Source: Azolla caroliniana (lineage: Eukaryota > Polypodiophyta). Taken from it: DNA of 64,000 bases. Below are positions 20,901 to 33,217 of the stretch, piece by piece. A model generated the notes under the pieces. That model was given only the letters and a program-made list of their open reading frames with translations, ran no database searches and was not told where the DNA came from. The position numbers and the translations under genes are program-made. Position 1 is the first letter of the stretch; each line of letters begins with the position of its first letter. The stretch covers positions 6,634,001 through 6,698,000 of the forward strand of contig JBHGNT010000008.1 in the NCBI GenBank assembly GCA_043228905.1, read 5' to 3'.

Positions 20901-23871
20901 TAAAAGAACTGCGTACTTCAGTATTAGGGTAAATTGCTTGTTTACATGAAGAATCTCTAGACATGTCCATTGACAATCTATTTGCACTCAAGCAATCTCT
21001 AGACATGTTATGTGCTTGATTATTCATGCAACTAGTCACAGTTGAAACATGGACACCTCTCCTTCCAAAAAAGGCAAGAGGGCAAAAACTTTCTGACATG
21101 GATGGCGGCAAGAATTTTGCTATTTCAGCAAGTTTCATGGTTATGCTAAAAGAAATGCATAGTTCAACATTAGGGTGAATAGGTATTGGGAGGCAAACTT
21201 GGTTTGGGATCAATGCACCAATGGCACATGTGAAACGCTTGATTTGGGGCATCAATCCTATAATGTTTGCGCTCAATGCAGTTGAATGCATTGTGAACTT
21301 ACGGCTTCGGGGTTGTTACATTGCTTTGACAGTTCTTGTTTCTAATATAATATTTAAATAGTAGGAAAGGAAGAGTGTATAAATAGCTTTTTTTTCTACT
21401 ATGAATATTTATGAAGCAATGCCTAGGGAAATACACGGGCTTTGGCCTCACTTGGAACTGACCACTCGCAATCTAGATTTACTAAATGTATTCATGTGCT
21501 GCACATGAAGCATATTGTATGGCTGTTTTTCTTATAATAAATTTTTTAAAAGTTACCATGACTATTAAATGTTTACAAGTATATTCTTATGTTCTGCAGT
21601 GCTCAAGTTGAAGTTGCAGTACCTCTCTCCTTGGCTTGGGATCTCTGGTCTGATAAAGAGGGAATTAATCGTTGGATGCCATGGATTCACTCTATTAAGG
21701 TTTGTGATATATGCCTTTCAGATTGTTTGAAATTCTAAGTCTTTGTGGGTATGCATGGCAATGAAACATAATTGAATGGGATATATAGGTTTCGAAGGAT
21801 AACCCTCAAATATCTGAATGGGTATTGAAGTATAGTACATTTGGACAAGATTTTGAGTTCAAGTGGACTGCAAAGAATTTACAGGTAATGCCATTTCAGT
21901 AGAGGGAAAAGGCTTGTTATTTTACTTGTCATGAGCATCAGTGTTAGCAACTTGGGCTACATCTTGTTTTACCTCTCCGCATATTGTTTCTGCTATTAAT
22001 AGTATGATTATAATATTTCACACTAGTTGTGTTCTTGGACAGGTTAGCTGCCCTGGGCCCTATTAAATTTAAATAGGGGTGTGCCTCATTTTCCCTCTTA
22101 TGCATTCAACAACTCATTTTTGAGCATCGAGCTTTCTAGGCCGCTCATGCACTCTTACTCTCACCCTTTATATGTAGGATATTCAGGAGGTTCTCATTTT
22201 TTGTGCATATAGGTTTGTTTATACATTTTGTGTGTTTTCATTACTCTTTCCTTCTGCTACGGTCTCTCTTTCATGGCAGTAGGTTTTAGGATCTATGCAC
22301 ATGATGTACTACAAGCCATACACAAGCGGAACAACAATCCTAAGGAGAAGACATGTGATGCACCTCCCAACTACTGAATCTCATCAATTCGTCCCTGAAC
22401 CTACAATCTGGCCCTTGACCCTCTGGTCACTGCATAAATGTGATTGTTTTCAAGAAACATATTTCTCCATGCTAGATGGAAGCTCGTAAAATATTAGATT
22501 TTTCTATGCACAAACCATGTCATTTTCTAGAGCAGGTTGAGTATATATCCATACTTAAGGATATTTATTACCGGACACCAGTTGTTACTGGCTATTAATT
22601 TAGAGACTTTTTAAGGTAGGATTGAGTACATCTGATTCATTTTTCATTTTGTTTATAGCCCATTTATCACCAGAAGATTCATTGGCGATCTATGGATGGC
22701 CTACAGAACAGGTTCAAGCATATCCTATACTAGTTTTTAAACCAAAATTTCTAATGTCATGTTATTATTTCTCAGCAATAACAATAACAGAGGTAATGCC
22801 AGTGCAGTAGCGCTGATCATAATTTAGACTTGCTTTTTGCTGATGGTGGAAAATGGAACCACCATTTCGTTTTACCAAACAAGTACACTTGTTCTATTGT
22901 TAATTTTACATGAGATAAAGAAAAAAGACTGCATATGCTGTACTCCAAATTTCTATCTGTTAATGTAAGTTAATTTTCAGTTTAAATCAATCAGATATAA
23001 AAGTAGCTCTATTTTTTCTACGAGTCATTGCCTCAAGCACTGCTGACCTTGGATTTTCTGACGTACTTGTCCTGATCTAATACAAGATTGAAAAAAGGAT
23101 CTCAGAGTGTTCTTCAGCTCTATCTCTGCAGAATATTAGAAAGGACAAAAATATTTTGTTATACATCTAGCCAAACCCCAATAGGCCTCTCTTTGGGGGA
23201 TATAGGTTATGATGAGAGTTTACTCTCTAAACGTGTCTTGTAAATCATGATTAATTTGATTTAATAGCATTAATTTGTATCCAATCGTTTGTATTGCTTC
23301 TCTGCTGGGTTCTGTTCTCTAAATGTTCTGAAATGTGGAAAATGAAAATATCTATGTATATAAAAAATATTAAAATGATATATAGCATAGTTTGTTTAAG
23401 AGTATTATGCAAATATTTCAAAAAAATTAAAATCTTTGTTTGGGTTTTATTATATCAGGGGCACTGTTCGTTTTTATCCCCGAGGTACATCATCTGTAGT
23501 AATTCAGGTAAATGTTGTTACAAAGACTTCTTGAGAGATTTTTGTGCCCTAAATTAGAGAAAGAAGATTTTGATATGATCAAATAAATGAGTTGCAGCTA
23601 ACCATTTCATATGAGGTACCAGATGTGTTGGCTCCTTTACTCGCGGTATACTCATTTTTCAATCTTACTTCACCCCATGGAATTGATTTGTCTCCCTGAT
23701 TTAGAGCTTCGTAATTTCAGCAAATGTTTAGATTTTGATGAAAAAAGATTCTTGTGTCTATTATAATCCTTGCAGTCTGTATCACCGTTGGTTGAGAGCA
23801 TTCTCCAGAAAGATCTCGACAGATTTGCGATATTTGCTAAGGACTATAGCAAGAACGCTTCACCAAATTAG
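17998..23871 (+). CDS. Plastid-type SRPBCC / polyketide cyclase-like protein, copy 2
   Basis: Seven exons matching copy 1 in length and phase, except that exon 1 is one codon shorter: 17998-18251, 21600-21699, 21789-21884, 22659-22711, 23459-23507, 23598-23645, 23776-23871. The product is 231 aa with the same layout: transit-peptide-like N terminus, Lys-rich linker, then one SRPBCC domain. There are no stops or frameshifts and all splice sites are GT-AG. It keeps Trp in 'FKWTAKNLQ' and Asn in 'GLQNRGTVRFYP', positions where copy 1 differs. This suggests copy 2 holds the ancestral sequence there. Its upstream region was replaced by a gypsy LTR/gag fragment about 100 bp before the ATG, and intron 1 carries a copia fragment. 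Expression may therefore differ from copy 1. Ligand and pathway are unknown. Confidence 0.9.
19316..19510 (+). mobile_element. Copia 5' LTR (195 bp) in intron 1 of copy 2
   Basis: Begins TGTTGAGAATG and ends CATTTTGCA, directly before a copia-type primer-binding site. A CTTTATAAGGAGG promoter-like box lies about 80 bp in. It is absent from the same intron of copy 1, so the insertion postdates the duplication or was removed from copy 1. Confidence 0.82.
19512..19528 (+). other. Copia primer-binding site
   Basis: TTTGGTATCAGAGTGAG matches the initiator-tRNA-Met complementary primer-binding site used by most plant copia elements, and sits at the expected place right after the LTR. Confidence 0.85.
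19729..20270 (+). pseudogene. Copia gag fragment (UBN2-type)
   Basis: The frame from 19729 to a TAG at 20170-20172 carries a typical copia Gag core: 'LDGLAMYLSWSLRVTGAL', 'WEAWRATHTSLYTWLLNSM', 'AKYIWEKLQKTYVG'-like 'VKYIWEKLQKTYVG', and 'RVFQIEQ'. It continues after the stop as 'DAVWQGDGTIQEYIIELEHL'. The stop fits CAG to TAG. Zinc knuckle, protease and pol are missing; the element is cut near 20270. Confidence 0.82.
20268..20720 (-). mobile_element. Possible second LTR-like insertion, minus orientation
   Basis: GC-richer than the surrounding intron. Read on minus it has a GCTATAAATAAGAGGCC promoter-like box (about 20530-20545), followed by about 260 bp of leader-like sequence ending near TAAGATCTATAATA. 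No coding sequence and no clear terminal repeats or target-site duplication. It separates the copia gag from the resumed intron. Confidence 0.4.
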
Positions 23872-26318
23872 CATGTTATGGTAAAAAAGTTATGATTCTT
23901 GATAATAGACTCTGTAAATCTATTAAATCTGTAATGGCAAATTGAAATGGCCAACAAAAATTGTTTTAACTATGTGTAAAATATATAATCCGATGTCTTA
24001 TTCTCAACAATGCCAATACTAAAAAGCTCATGTGATAAAAATTTAATATGCCATTACTCTTGGAGTGAAATATCATATTAGGCTTACATTGTTATACTAC
24101 ACGAAAGATTATGTACACCATCTATAATGGCAACCAATGCCAATTCAATATGGCATCACACTTTGTAGGTGAACATGACATTAGAATCCACATTGTTATC
24201 CTACTTCAGTCATTGTGTATATCTATCATATTTATTGGCATTTCCAATACGCAGCAAATGATTCAAGTGAATGTAATATGATGCCTATGAATTTCAATAG
24301 GGCATTGATTTGTAAGGTGAAAATATCACATTAGACTCTATATTTAGTTTTTTGTGAAATGGGTTCTGATTTAATGGCATGTTCACTTAAAATTTAATGT
24401 TATGTTGGAGTGAAGGTTGCAGCGTATGGCATTACTCGTTGTATGAAGAGATTGTGAACTGAGTACGATGTTGAGACTGGAGAGAGTAATGAAATATATA
24501 GATATGTATATATATATTGAAACATTGCTAACTCGTATCTTAGAGCTATACACCCGTAGACAACAAGAAATCATGATGACCGTGGAATACTCTTTGAGAA
24601 ACATGTTTCTACATATAAGAAGGTAGCATATATTTGATGAATGACTTCATATTTTGATGCATGATGTGAACATTTTACATTTGACTAACAATTAGTAGTT
24701 GCAACTTGTACATCACATTGCATTTGATTGTCGGGGTGGGGGGGTTAGGTTAGGTAATCATTCATTCAATTGATTATACCATATAATCAATTGTGAATCT
24801 ATAGTTGTCAATTGAATGCATCACGTTTTCCATGTTTTGTTGGTGTGTTCATTGTTGAACTCCATGTTACAGAATTTGGGCGGGTGAATATTATGTCGAG
24901 GATATAAAGACCGTCAATGACCTTGATGTACACCTTCATTGTTATAAAGGCTGAAGGTTGGTTTGATTGTCATTTCAAAGGTCAATCTTGCTATCATTGG
25001 TTACTTATTATTCGTGGGGCAAATTATGTTTATACTCGAGTAAGTCACACTATCAACCGGCAAAAAGAGATTACTTTTAACAACCTCATCAAATTTATAC
25101 TGTCAATAATGCTGGTGGTAATCAAAACCCATTGTGCATGGTGGTTCCTACATTTGACATATTGTTTCATTTAGGGTTTTGGTGTAGTTTTAATTGGAAC
25201 AAGAACATCATCTTTGATGATTGGATTATAGCAATCATTTCAACCTCAACTACATGGCAAATTTCTATGATTGAATTCATGATTCATGTTTTCAATTTCT
25301 TTGTATTAAATTGGTGTTGTATGGCATTGAATGTCAACTATGATAGTGCATGAGTCATGATACATTTAAGATTTGCAACCACATGGACCACTCGGAAATT
25401 GTGGGGGACTTAGTAACATTGTAAGTTTTGTAGGGTGATTCATTGTGCTTTGCCCAAATTATGTCATCGTATGACTAGGTACCAAGTTGTCAGCCTTAAT
25501 ATCCTTTGACAAGCCTCAATATTTCAACTACTTTGCTTTGATGTGAAAAATGGGAATTAAATACTACATGATCATGTGGTATATTCATTGGGGGTGTTTG
25601 ACATGTTATTAAAATGTTATTGAAATTTTGTGGCCTCTCATTGCCACACGATCAAAATGAATGGCTATCAATGCCCAAATTTCTCCTTGTTTACACCATT
25701 CTTTGTAGCATCACTTTGTAATTCATGAGTATAAAAGTACAGTCTAAGGCACTTATTCATGTATTCGAATCGATGGGTAAAAAAAATGTAGGAAATAATG
25801 AAGAGTGAGATACGAGAGAGGGCTTCAAAACATGTTTATATCTAAATTGTAGGATGACACAATCAGTGCTAGATGAGCTCAAGACACATGAAAAGTCATT
25901 GAGCGAGGGAATGATGATGCTTGCCATGTCATCTTGCAAGAAGGTATTGTCAGCATCATCTCCTTGTCAAAGTACGTGTATGTATCCAACATTTTATCTA
26001 ATAATAAAAGCTTCCAAAAGGCTTTAGTAAACAATATATTACATTCAGAAGAGAAAGAAAGAGCATATTGAAAAAGATTCTATAGGACCTTCTGTTTTTT
26101 GTATAGAAAATGGAGTCACACATGACTTGCCTCACTTAACAATTTTAGCTAATAGCCATGACAAAAAGATTCCAGAACTCATCAACGCCTCACTAATGAA
26201 GCCGAAACACTTACTATGTGAGTTCACATGAGATTCTTTCTTTCGTATGAAATGAACCCAACCAGAAGAATGTGAGGCAGATTGAAAAGACAAATTGACA
26301 AAAACCTTCTGTTTTTAG
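23872..26318. other. 3' flank of copy 2
   Basis: Homologous to 12749-14150 up to about 25094. Then comes a block of about 1 kb absent from copy A, followed by the last 190 bp of the duplication. The extra block is AT-rich, and I see no LTR ends or coding domains in it. Confidence 0.5.
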
Positions 26319-27057
<739 letters not shown>

Positions 27058-30000
27058 ATGAACAGCCTCTATCTATATCTCCGATTCCAACCTTTTGAAT
27101 ATGGTCTTCTTCCATTCTCTGATCCGAGCTTCGTCTCCGCGGATACATCCTCATCATCTACTCTCATGCGATTACGCTTGAAGATGCATCGGTACTCAAA
27201 TAATCTTCGTAGAAATCATCGAATCAATGCGGCGGGCATCTCTCTCTGCCTTGGGATCATGTATGAACAAGCCCAATTGCTTCTAGAGACATTTGCCTCC
27301 GTCTTTCCTCCATATTATGATGATGCTATATATAGTGCTTCTCTTGGAGAGATTGATTCTGTGGGTGCTTCCGTTGATGACTTGATCATGTTCTTATACA
27401 TTCAGAACTATAGGAGAGCTCCAATTCGGCCACATAAAGATGCTTCTTTGGTTGAAGATGTTTGGCCCCTTGATGGGTCATCTTCTACGACAACAACTGC
27501 AACAACTGTTACGACGACTACTACTACACCTATTTCTACTTCACATCATGTTTGCATCTTATGCCCTTCAATCATGCTTTTACGCTCAAGTTGATTACTA
27601 AACTGGCTATGGTTTTTTTTTTTGTCATTTAACCCATTGATGGGGTACACTGTGTCTTCTTCTATCGTATGAGCACTTGCAAGTTTACACATTTACATGT
27701 TTATTTCAGGTAAAAGTTCGAAAAACCACAACACCATCACAATCAGATGAAGAAGCTCATCAGCTCGCCTACATGCAAAAGCATCTTCATGACTTACTTT
27801 CTCTTTTGGCAGCGCCATTGGAAAACACCTGCACTGATTCACAGGTTAATGGGTGGTATGCGTATATTGGCTTTTACTAATTTTTCATAGAAGACACTTT
27901 ATTATGCCGTTTTGAAAAATTGTTATTCTCTGTGCGTCGATTCGACAATTTCTGTTATTTTAATGGAGGCATTCATGTTATTTGCATTGCATTTTATACT
28001 TGTAAATCTTAATCATTTTGACAATTTAGTGTTCATTTCTATTTACAATAATGAACATTTGTTTTTCTATTCAACAATGTTGATATTTTTGAGCTCCCCT
28101 TTACAGCATTGTTATCTTTTCTATTGTTTGTGAAATGATGGTTCAACATAGAATGCAAAATGTGTGCAAATTTATTCTTGTTAGTCTTAGACATCCAAAT
28201 GTTAAGTTATGAATATGGATCACAACATATATATTGAAGTATAATAACTTAAATATAGGTAGCATTATAATCTTTAAATCATTAGACCATTATCAGTAGG
28301 AAACTTTGTTCTGAATGTGTTTTAGTTACATGCACATTCTTTTAGTTTTATATGCTGTTTCCTATTCAAGGAAATTAAGTTCAGAGGTTTACCACAAGAA
28401 ATATTGACATTTTACAGAGATTAACCTCAGAAATATTGACATCTACTGTGGATCTAATAACTTAAAAATCTTGTCATGAGTACTGGCCCAGCTTGTTTCA
28501 ATATTGAAAATTTCTAGTCTTCAAAGGGAAATATAAGTGGTATTAGTTGTGACATTCTTGGTAAGTTGCTTAAAACTAGTGATGTAGCTTTTAACTTCAT
28601 TTTATTATTTGTTGGCAATAACAGATGCTAATCTCAGAAGAGCAGTTTAATCACCTTGGTTTCTTGATTGAGTCGTCAACGTTGGAGCCACTAAGCTGTG
28701 CCGCTCCTTTCTTCTCAGAATCCACTGCTCTTGTCCCTTTACAAGAAGTGCATGATTGGGTGATGTCTCACTTATTCTCTAGATCAAACCATTTACAGGA
28801 TAGACCTACCCATTGTAATGCCAATGGATGCTCATCTATTCAAGATTTTACAGTCATTGATGGAGTAATCAAAGTATCATTTTTGAAGGATGAGAGTAAC
28901 ATTATCGGTGGTTCTGTAAAGGTGAGAATGTTTTATTTCACCAAGTCTATGCGAGGCGAGTTAAATCTTTAGGCATGAAAGTTGAGAGTCCAATTATTGA
29001 TCCCAATTCTAGATAAAATTATCCTAAATTTTGTTCATGTTTTAAAGTATCATTTGGTCAATGGTCTTTGTTTCTTCAGTTGTTCAGTTCAATGCAAAAC
29101 TTACCAATTTTTAGATTGTCTTATATTATATTTGCACCATGGCTTCCATTTTATTGATTTCTGTCTACTAATGCCCATATGCTTGATCGAATAGTGTATA
29201 ATTACCAACTGAAAATCTCATGATGCTTCTTTTGATGTATAGGTCACAAATTGCAATGATTCAACTATTTATGTCCTTGCACCTTTAAATTATGTATCTA
29301 TTTATGGATGCTCAGATTGTACAGTGGTTCTTGGTGCTGTTGGAAAGGTACTTTGGACCTGCATATCTGGTATTGTATTTACCTGTGTTTACATGCATGT
29401 GTTTTTCCTTCTGATGCAATTGAGTAAGAAGCAAGCAACATCACCATTCCTTTAGGGTTTCTATAAGAATTTAGATTATTTGTGAAAAGATTATTTCAAG
29501 CTGTAAGTATGATATTTACTTTTGCATGATAGGCTGTTCGCATGGAGCATTGTGAAAGGGTACACTTGATAGTGGCAACTGTACGGATATGCATTGCAAA
29601 TTGTCGAGAATGCCGATTTAACCTTGCAGTGAATCAAGCTCCAGTGATTTTTGGTGAAAACCATAGCTTGCAGGTTTGGATTCTTATAATGCCAGAGAGT
29701 ATAAACGAATACTATCACTGTATAGAAAATATTCCTAAAGATTTTGCAATGATACTACAAAAGAATATACAACTGATGATACTATCATTGTATATATATT
29801 AAATGCCTATGTAATTTTATTTTTTCCTATTTACATAGGTAGCACCATACAATACATACTACCCCAAGCTGGAGGAACATTTGAGCCAAGTGGGTTTTGA
29901 ACCAAACATTAACAAATGGGATGAGCAACTGACATTCTCTGCTGTTGATCCACATGATTCTACAGTGCATGCAGCTGGTATTGCTGATTCTGAAACAGAG

Positions 30001-30900
30001 GGTGCGTCTCTCTTGCCAGCAGATCATTTCACAAGCTTCACGGTGCGTGCATCTTGGTCATGGTTCATGATATATGATCAAGGGAAAAACACTTAAATAC
30101 CCCTAACTTGCTTAGGGTCATTCTGGTAAATACGCAACAAGCTACGGGCAGCTTGGTGTTTCTTACAGTAATTAATCACTGTCGCCGAGACACATTCTTT
30201 GGTATTCTGATATTATTGGCAATACCCCATGCCTTTGAATTTGCAGATCCCAAAATGGACTGATAGTAAATCTTATCGGGGATCTGTCACAACATGTAAC
30301 CCTTTCATGTTGCCAAGGGCATATTTACAATCTCAGACACAAAGGGTAATCACCTAGTTCTTTTTCTTTTAGTCTATAGAAACTATTGTCATGCAAATTC
30401 GGAACATAATATATTGTCTGCTAAGGTTTCTAAAATGAATGCATGTAGGCTTATCGTTTTTTGTATTCTATTGTCTTGACAGTTACTATCTACTAATTCT
30501 TTTATTATTCTAATAGGAATGCATTATTATTTGTTGATTCTGAATATTCACATAATACTTCCCCCTATTTAAGTAATTAAGTAAACTATTTATCTTAGTA
30601 GATGAGCATGGAATTTGATGATTATGTACATTAAATATTGTTTATGTATTTAGAATAAAGCGGCTCAGGTGCTGAGGGAAGTATTAGAGTCACTGAAAAT
30701 AAGTGTACCAAGGAAACGACATTTGGCGCATGTCATGCGAGTTCACTTCAAGGAGTGGCTTTTATGTGAGTATATCTATCAGCACTGTCTTTGCAGAAAT
30801 ATCCTTTTTCTTATTTGAACCCTCTAATGTAGTTGTTGTACTGTATATAGCTTCTGGAAATATTCGGCAGCTATATGAGATTCAAAAGGATGTAGAATAG
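27058..30900 (+). CDS. TBCCD1: TBCC domain-containing protein 1 (TBCCD1)
   Basis: Nine exons: 27058-27589, 27684-27844, 28625-28921, 29243-29347, 29533-29673, 29839-30042, 30247-30345, 30654-30765, 30851-30900. They join in one frame of 566 aa, close to other plant TBCCD1 proteins. Recognisable stretches: 'RFQPFEYGLLPF' near the start, 'LFLYIQ'-like 'MFLYIQNYRRA', 'DEEAHQLAYMQKHL', then the C-CAP/cofactor-C-like beta-helix ('VTNCNDSTIYVLAPL', 'GCSDCTVVLGAVGKAVRMEHCERVHLIVA', 'ICIANCRECRFNLAVNQ', 'VAPYNTYYPKLEEH', 'NKWDEQL', 'VDPHDS') and the terminal 'SSGNIRQLYEIQ'. In animals and green algae, TBCCD1 proteins act in centrosome or basal-body positioning and cytoskeletal organisation; the plant role is less clear. 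The exon 1-exon 2 junction is uncertain: a better-looking acceptor (TTATTTCAG, ending 27718-27719) breaks the frame, while the in-frame one ends at 27683 and adds nine residues. Confidence 0.9.
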
Positions 30901-33217
30901 CCAGCTTGGTGCACATTTGAGTTTCATCTCCCAATATATATTCATCTCCACAATAGAGAGTTCACAACTGGTGTCTCTAGCCTCTTTACTCACAGATGCA
31001 AACGGTAGTTTGCCTTTTCTTGTACCCTCATAATAATGTTGTAACAAAATAAGTTTTTGGCATATGTACTCTATCATGCAATAAATATTTAATAAGGAGA
31101 CTCAATAGAAGTTACAGTGACAAGGCATTGGATTGGCATGTTCACCATGTTACCTCTTATTTTTATATGCTGCTGATGATATAGTACTCCAGGGCAAATT
31201 GTGCAAACTACTTGGGATACTCCCAAGTCTTCTCCACATACACAGCTATTAGTGAACATATAAAAATTAAGATAGTAGTAATTATGGCACATGGAGAAAA
31301 CATTGGAATTGTGCAGGGTTTAGGTGTTTAGCTATTCAAATGTCTGTGTGAATCATAATTGGGTATAGAATATTAGTTATTGGGGGCAGAGAATATTATC
31401 AGTTTGTGTGTATAAGTATATCTGTAGTTTAGACATTCTGTACTGTCCATCATTGGCCAGACAGTGCTATACAAAGCATACCTGGTATGATATTGAATGA
31501 GAGACAAAAGCTTAAAAAGAACTTTATATATTGGTTCCTTGGAGTATGGCTATGCTATGCTATGTCAAATAGTGGAAAATCAAAGCTTTGTTAAGAGTCA
31601 TGATATGTATCGCAAATGACAAATAATGAATGGAAAATGAACTGAAAACATAAAAAATACCAGAGACAAGTTTCCTCCATCTGGTTATATGAGAAACCTA
31701 TGAAATAGTTCACATGTCTGAAACTCTCTTGCAAAATGATTTGCTATGTCAACTTGCACTTAATGGATTACTGCTGACAAAAAAGCCAAGTTGGAATATT
31801 ATTGTGAGGCTATATATTAACTGAAGCATTATTCTTCAATTTTGCGTTGAGGTCACATAGATGTCATTTTTAGTCAATAGATTACTACTCTATAATGTTG
31901 AGAACGTGCTTGTATTTGCTATCTCATTGTGTATTTATGTATTGGCATCATACCATTGATCATAATTTAACTATTTCTGTCAATAAATAATCAATATCAA
32001 TCTTGCAACAAATTAGAGAGTAAGATTTTTCGTCAATAGATCATAACTTATATGGAAGGTAATAAATCTTACTAGTGGTAGTGCTTTGAATGTGTATTGA
32101 AAATCTTGCAAAGTAGGCATAAATTGGATTTTGGGACAGTTGAATTATACACACATCAATTGAATCACCATATATTGAACAATCCCAAATGCATCACAAG
32201 TAGCCCATGAGCCTCTTGTAAGCTCGATGACAATGAGAGCAATCATCATTTCCATGTTTACAAAGTTGAGCATGATATCAGCAACTGTAAATAGCATACT
32301 ATATTCTTTGGCACCAAAGGACGAGCTATTTCTGTACTGAAACTAGATAACATTCATTAGATTCCTGCATTTGAGAATACATTCATTATGTTCCTGGATG
32401 GGTTCTTTCCGTAGTGAAACTAGATAACAATCATTAGATTCTTGCATTTGACAATACATTCATTATGTTCCTGTTTTCATGTTCAAAAGAATGGATACAA
32501 AACCATGTTTCAAACCATAAGGTGCTACGCAGGTTAACAATCCATATCAATTCTTGCACTCGGTGCTACATTTATTAGATTCTTGCATTTGATAATACAT
32601 TCATTATGTTCCTGTTTTCATGTTCAAAATTACGGGTAAAGAACCATGTTTCAAACCATCATAAGATCCAACTGATACCATGGAGCATTATATATTCACC
32701 ACGTTCTTGCATTCGTTAATTATTCTTTCCTAGAGTCTGAAGGTGTTACAAGTTCAGTATGTATCCAATGGATACGAGTATGCTTACATATCTCTACCTG
32801 GTATTAATCAAGGGATCTCTCATAATTGAGTCATAAATAGAACACCAATTGAAATTGAGATGACACATTTCACTTGAAATATAATGTAAATTCCACGCAT
32901 AATTTTATTTATGGATATTTACAAAATTTCTGAGGATTGCTAGGTAATGTTTACAAGTGAAATTTTTAAAAATGGTTCATGTATTATTACAAAAAAAAAG
33001 GTTCATGCATACCTTTACAAAAAGTAAAAGTAGGCTTTGGAAATCAAATCTTTTCCGCATTCAGAATCAAAATGCCAAAGGGTCATTCATTGTACACACA
33101 ATCACATTAGTTGAATGATACACTCACATTAGAGTCATTGTTAGTACCAGATTTAAACCTGTACAGGAGCCTCGCATAGAAACTGCATAATACAGCTTGT
33201 ATTTACAAAGAAAAGAA
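30901..33217. other. Spacer between convergent TBCCD1 and UPRT genes
   Basis: AT-rich; should contain both 3' untranslated regions. Imperfect repeats lie at about 32338-32650. No additional exons of a recognisable protein were found on either strand. Confidence 0.5.
32338..32650. repeat. Imperfect repeats, ATTAGATTCTTGCATTTG type
   Basis: Three related units share 'CATTAGATTC(C/T)TGCATTTGA' and 'AATACATTCATTATGTTCCT', starting near 32350, 32430 and 32570. The last two are followed by a shared 'GTTTTCATGTTCAAAA' and 'CATGTTTCAAACCAT'. Non-coding. Confidence 0.75.

Larger units (their letters stand above)
17884..26318. repeat. Segmental duplication, copy B
   Basis: A direct repeat of 7590-14150. 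Its left edge, in the (TATG)n tract, abuts the truncated gypsy gag. It is longer than copy A because of a copia fragment in intron 1 (19316 to about 20720) and a roughly 1-kb block at about 25094-26130. The right edge fades around 'GACAAAAACCTT..TGTTTTTAG' at 26318. The substitution load between copies is modest in both exons and introns. Confidence 0.92.

Noticed and set aside
20671-21291. 206-codon minus-strand frame inside intron 1 of copy 2
   Set aside because: It arises from the 236-bp degenerate repeat; the matching frame in copy 1 is broken and no known domain is seen. It is antisense to the intron.
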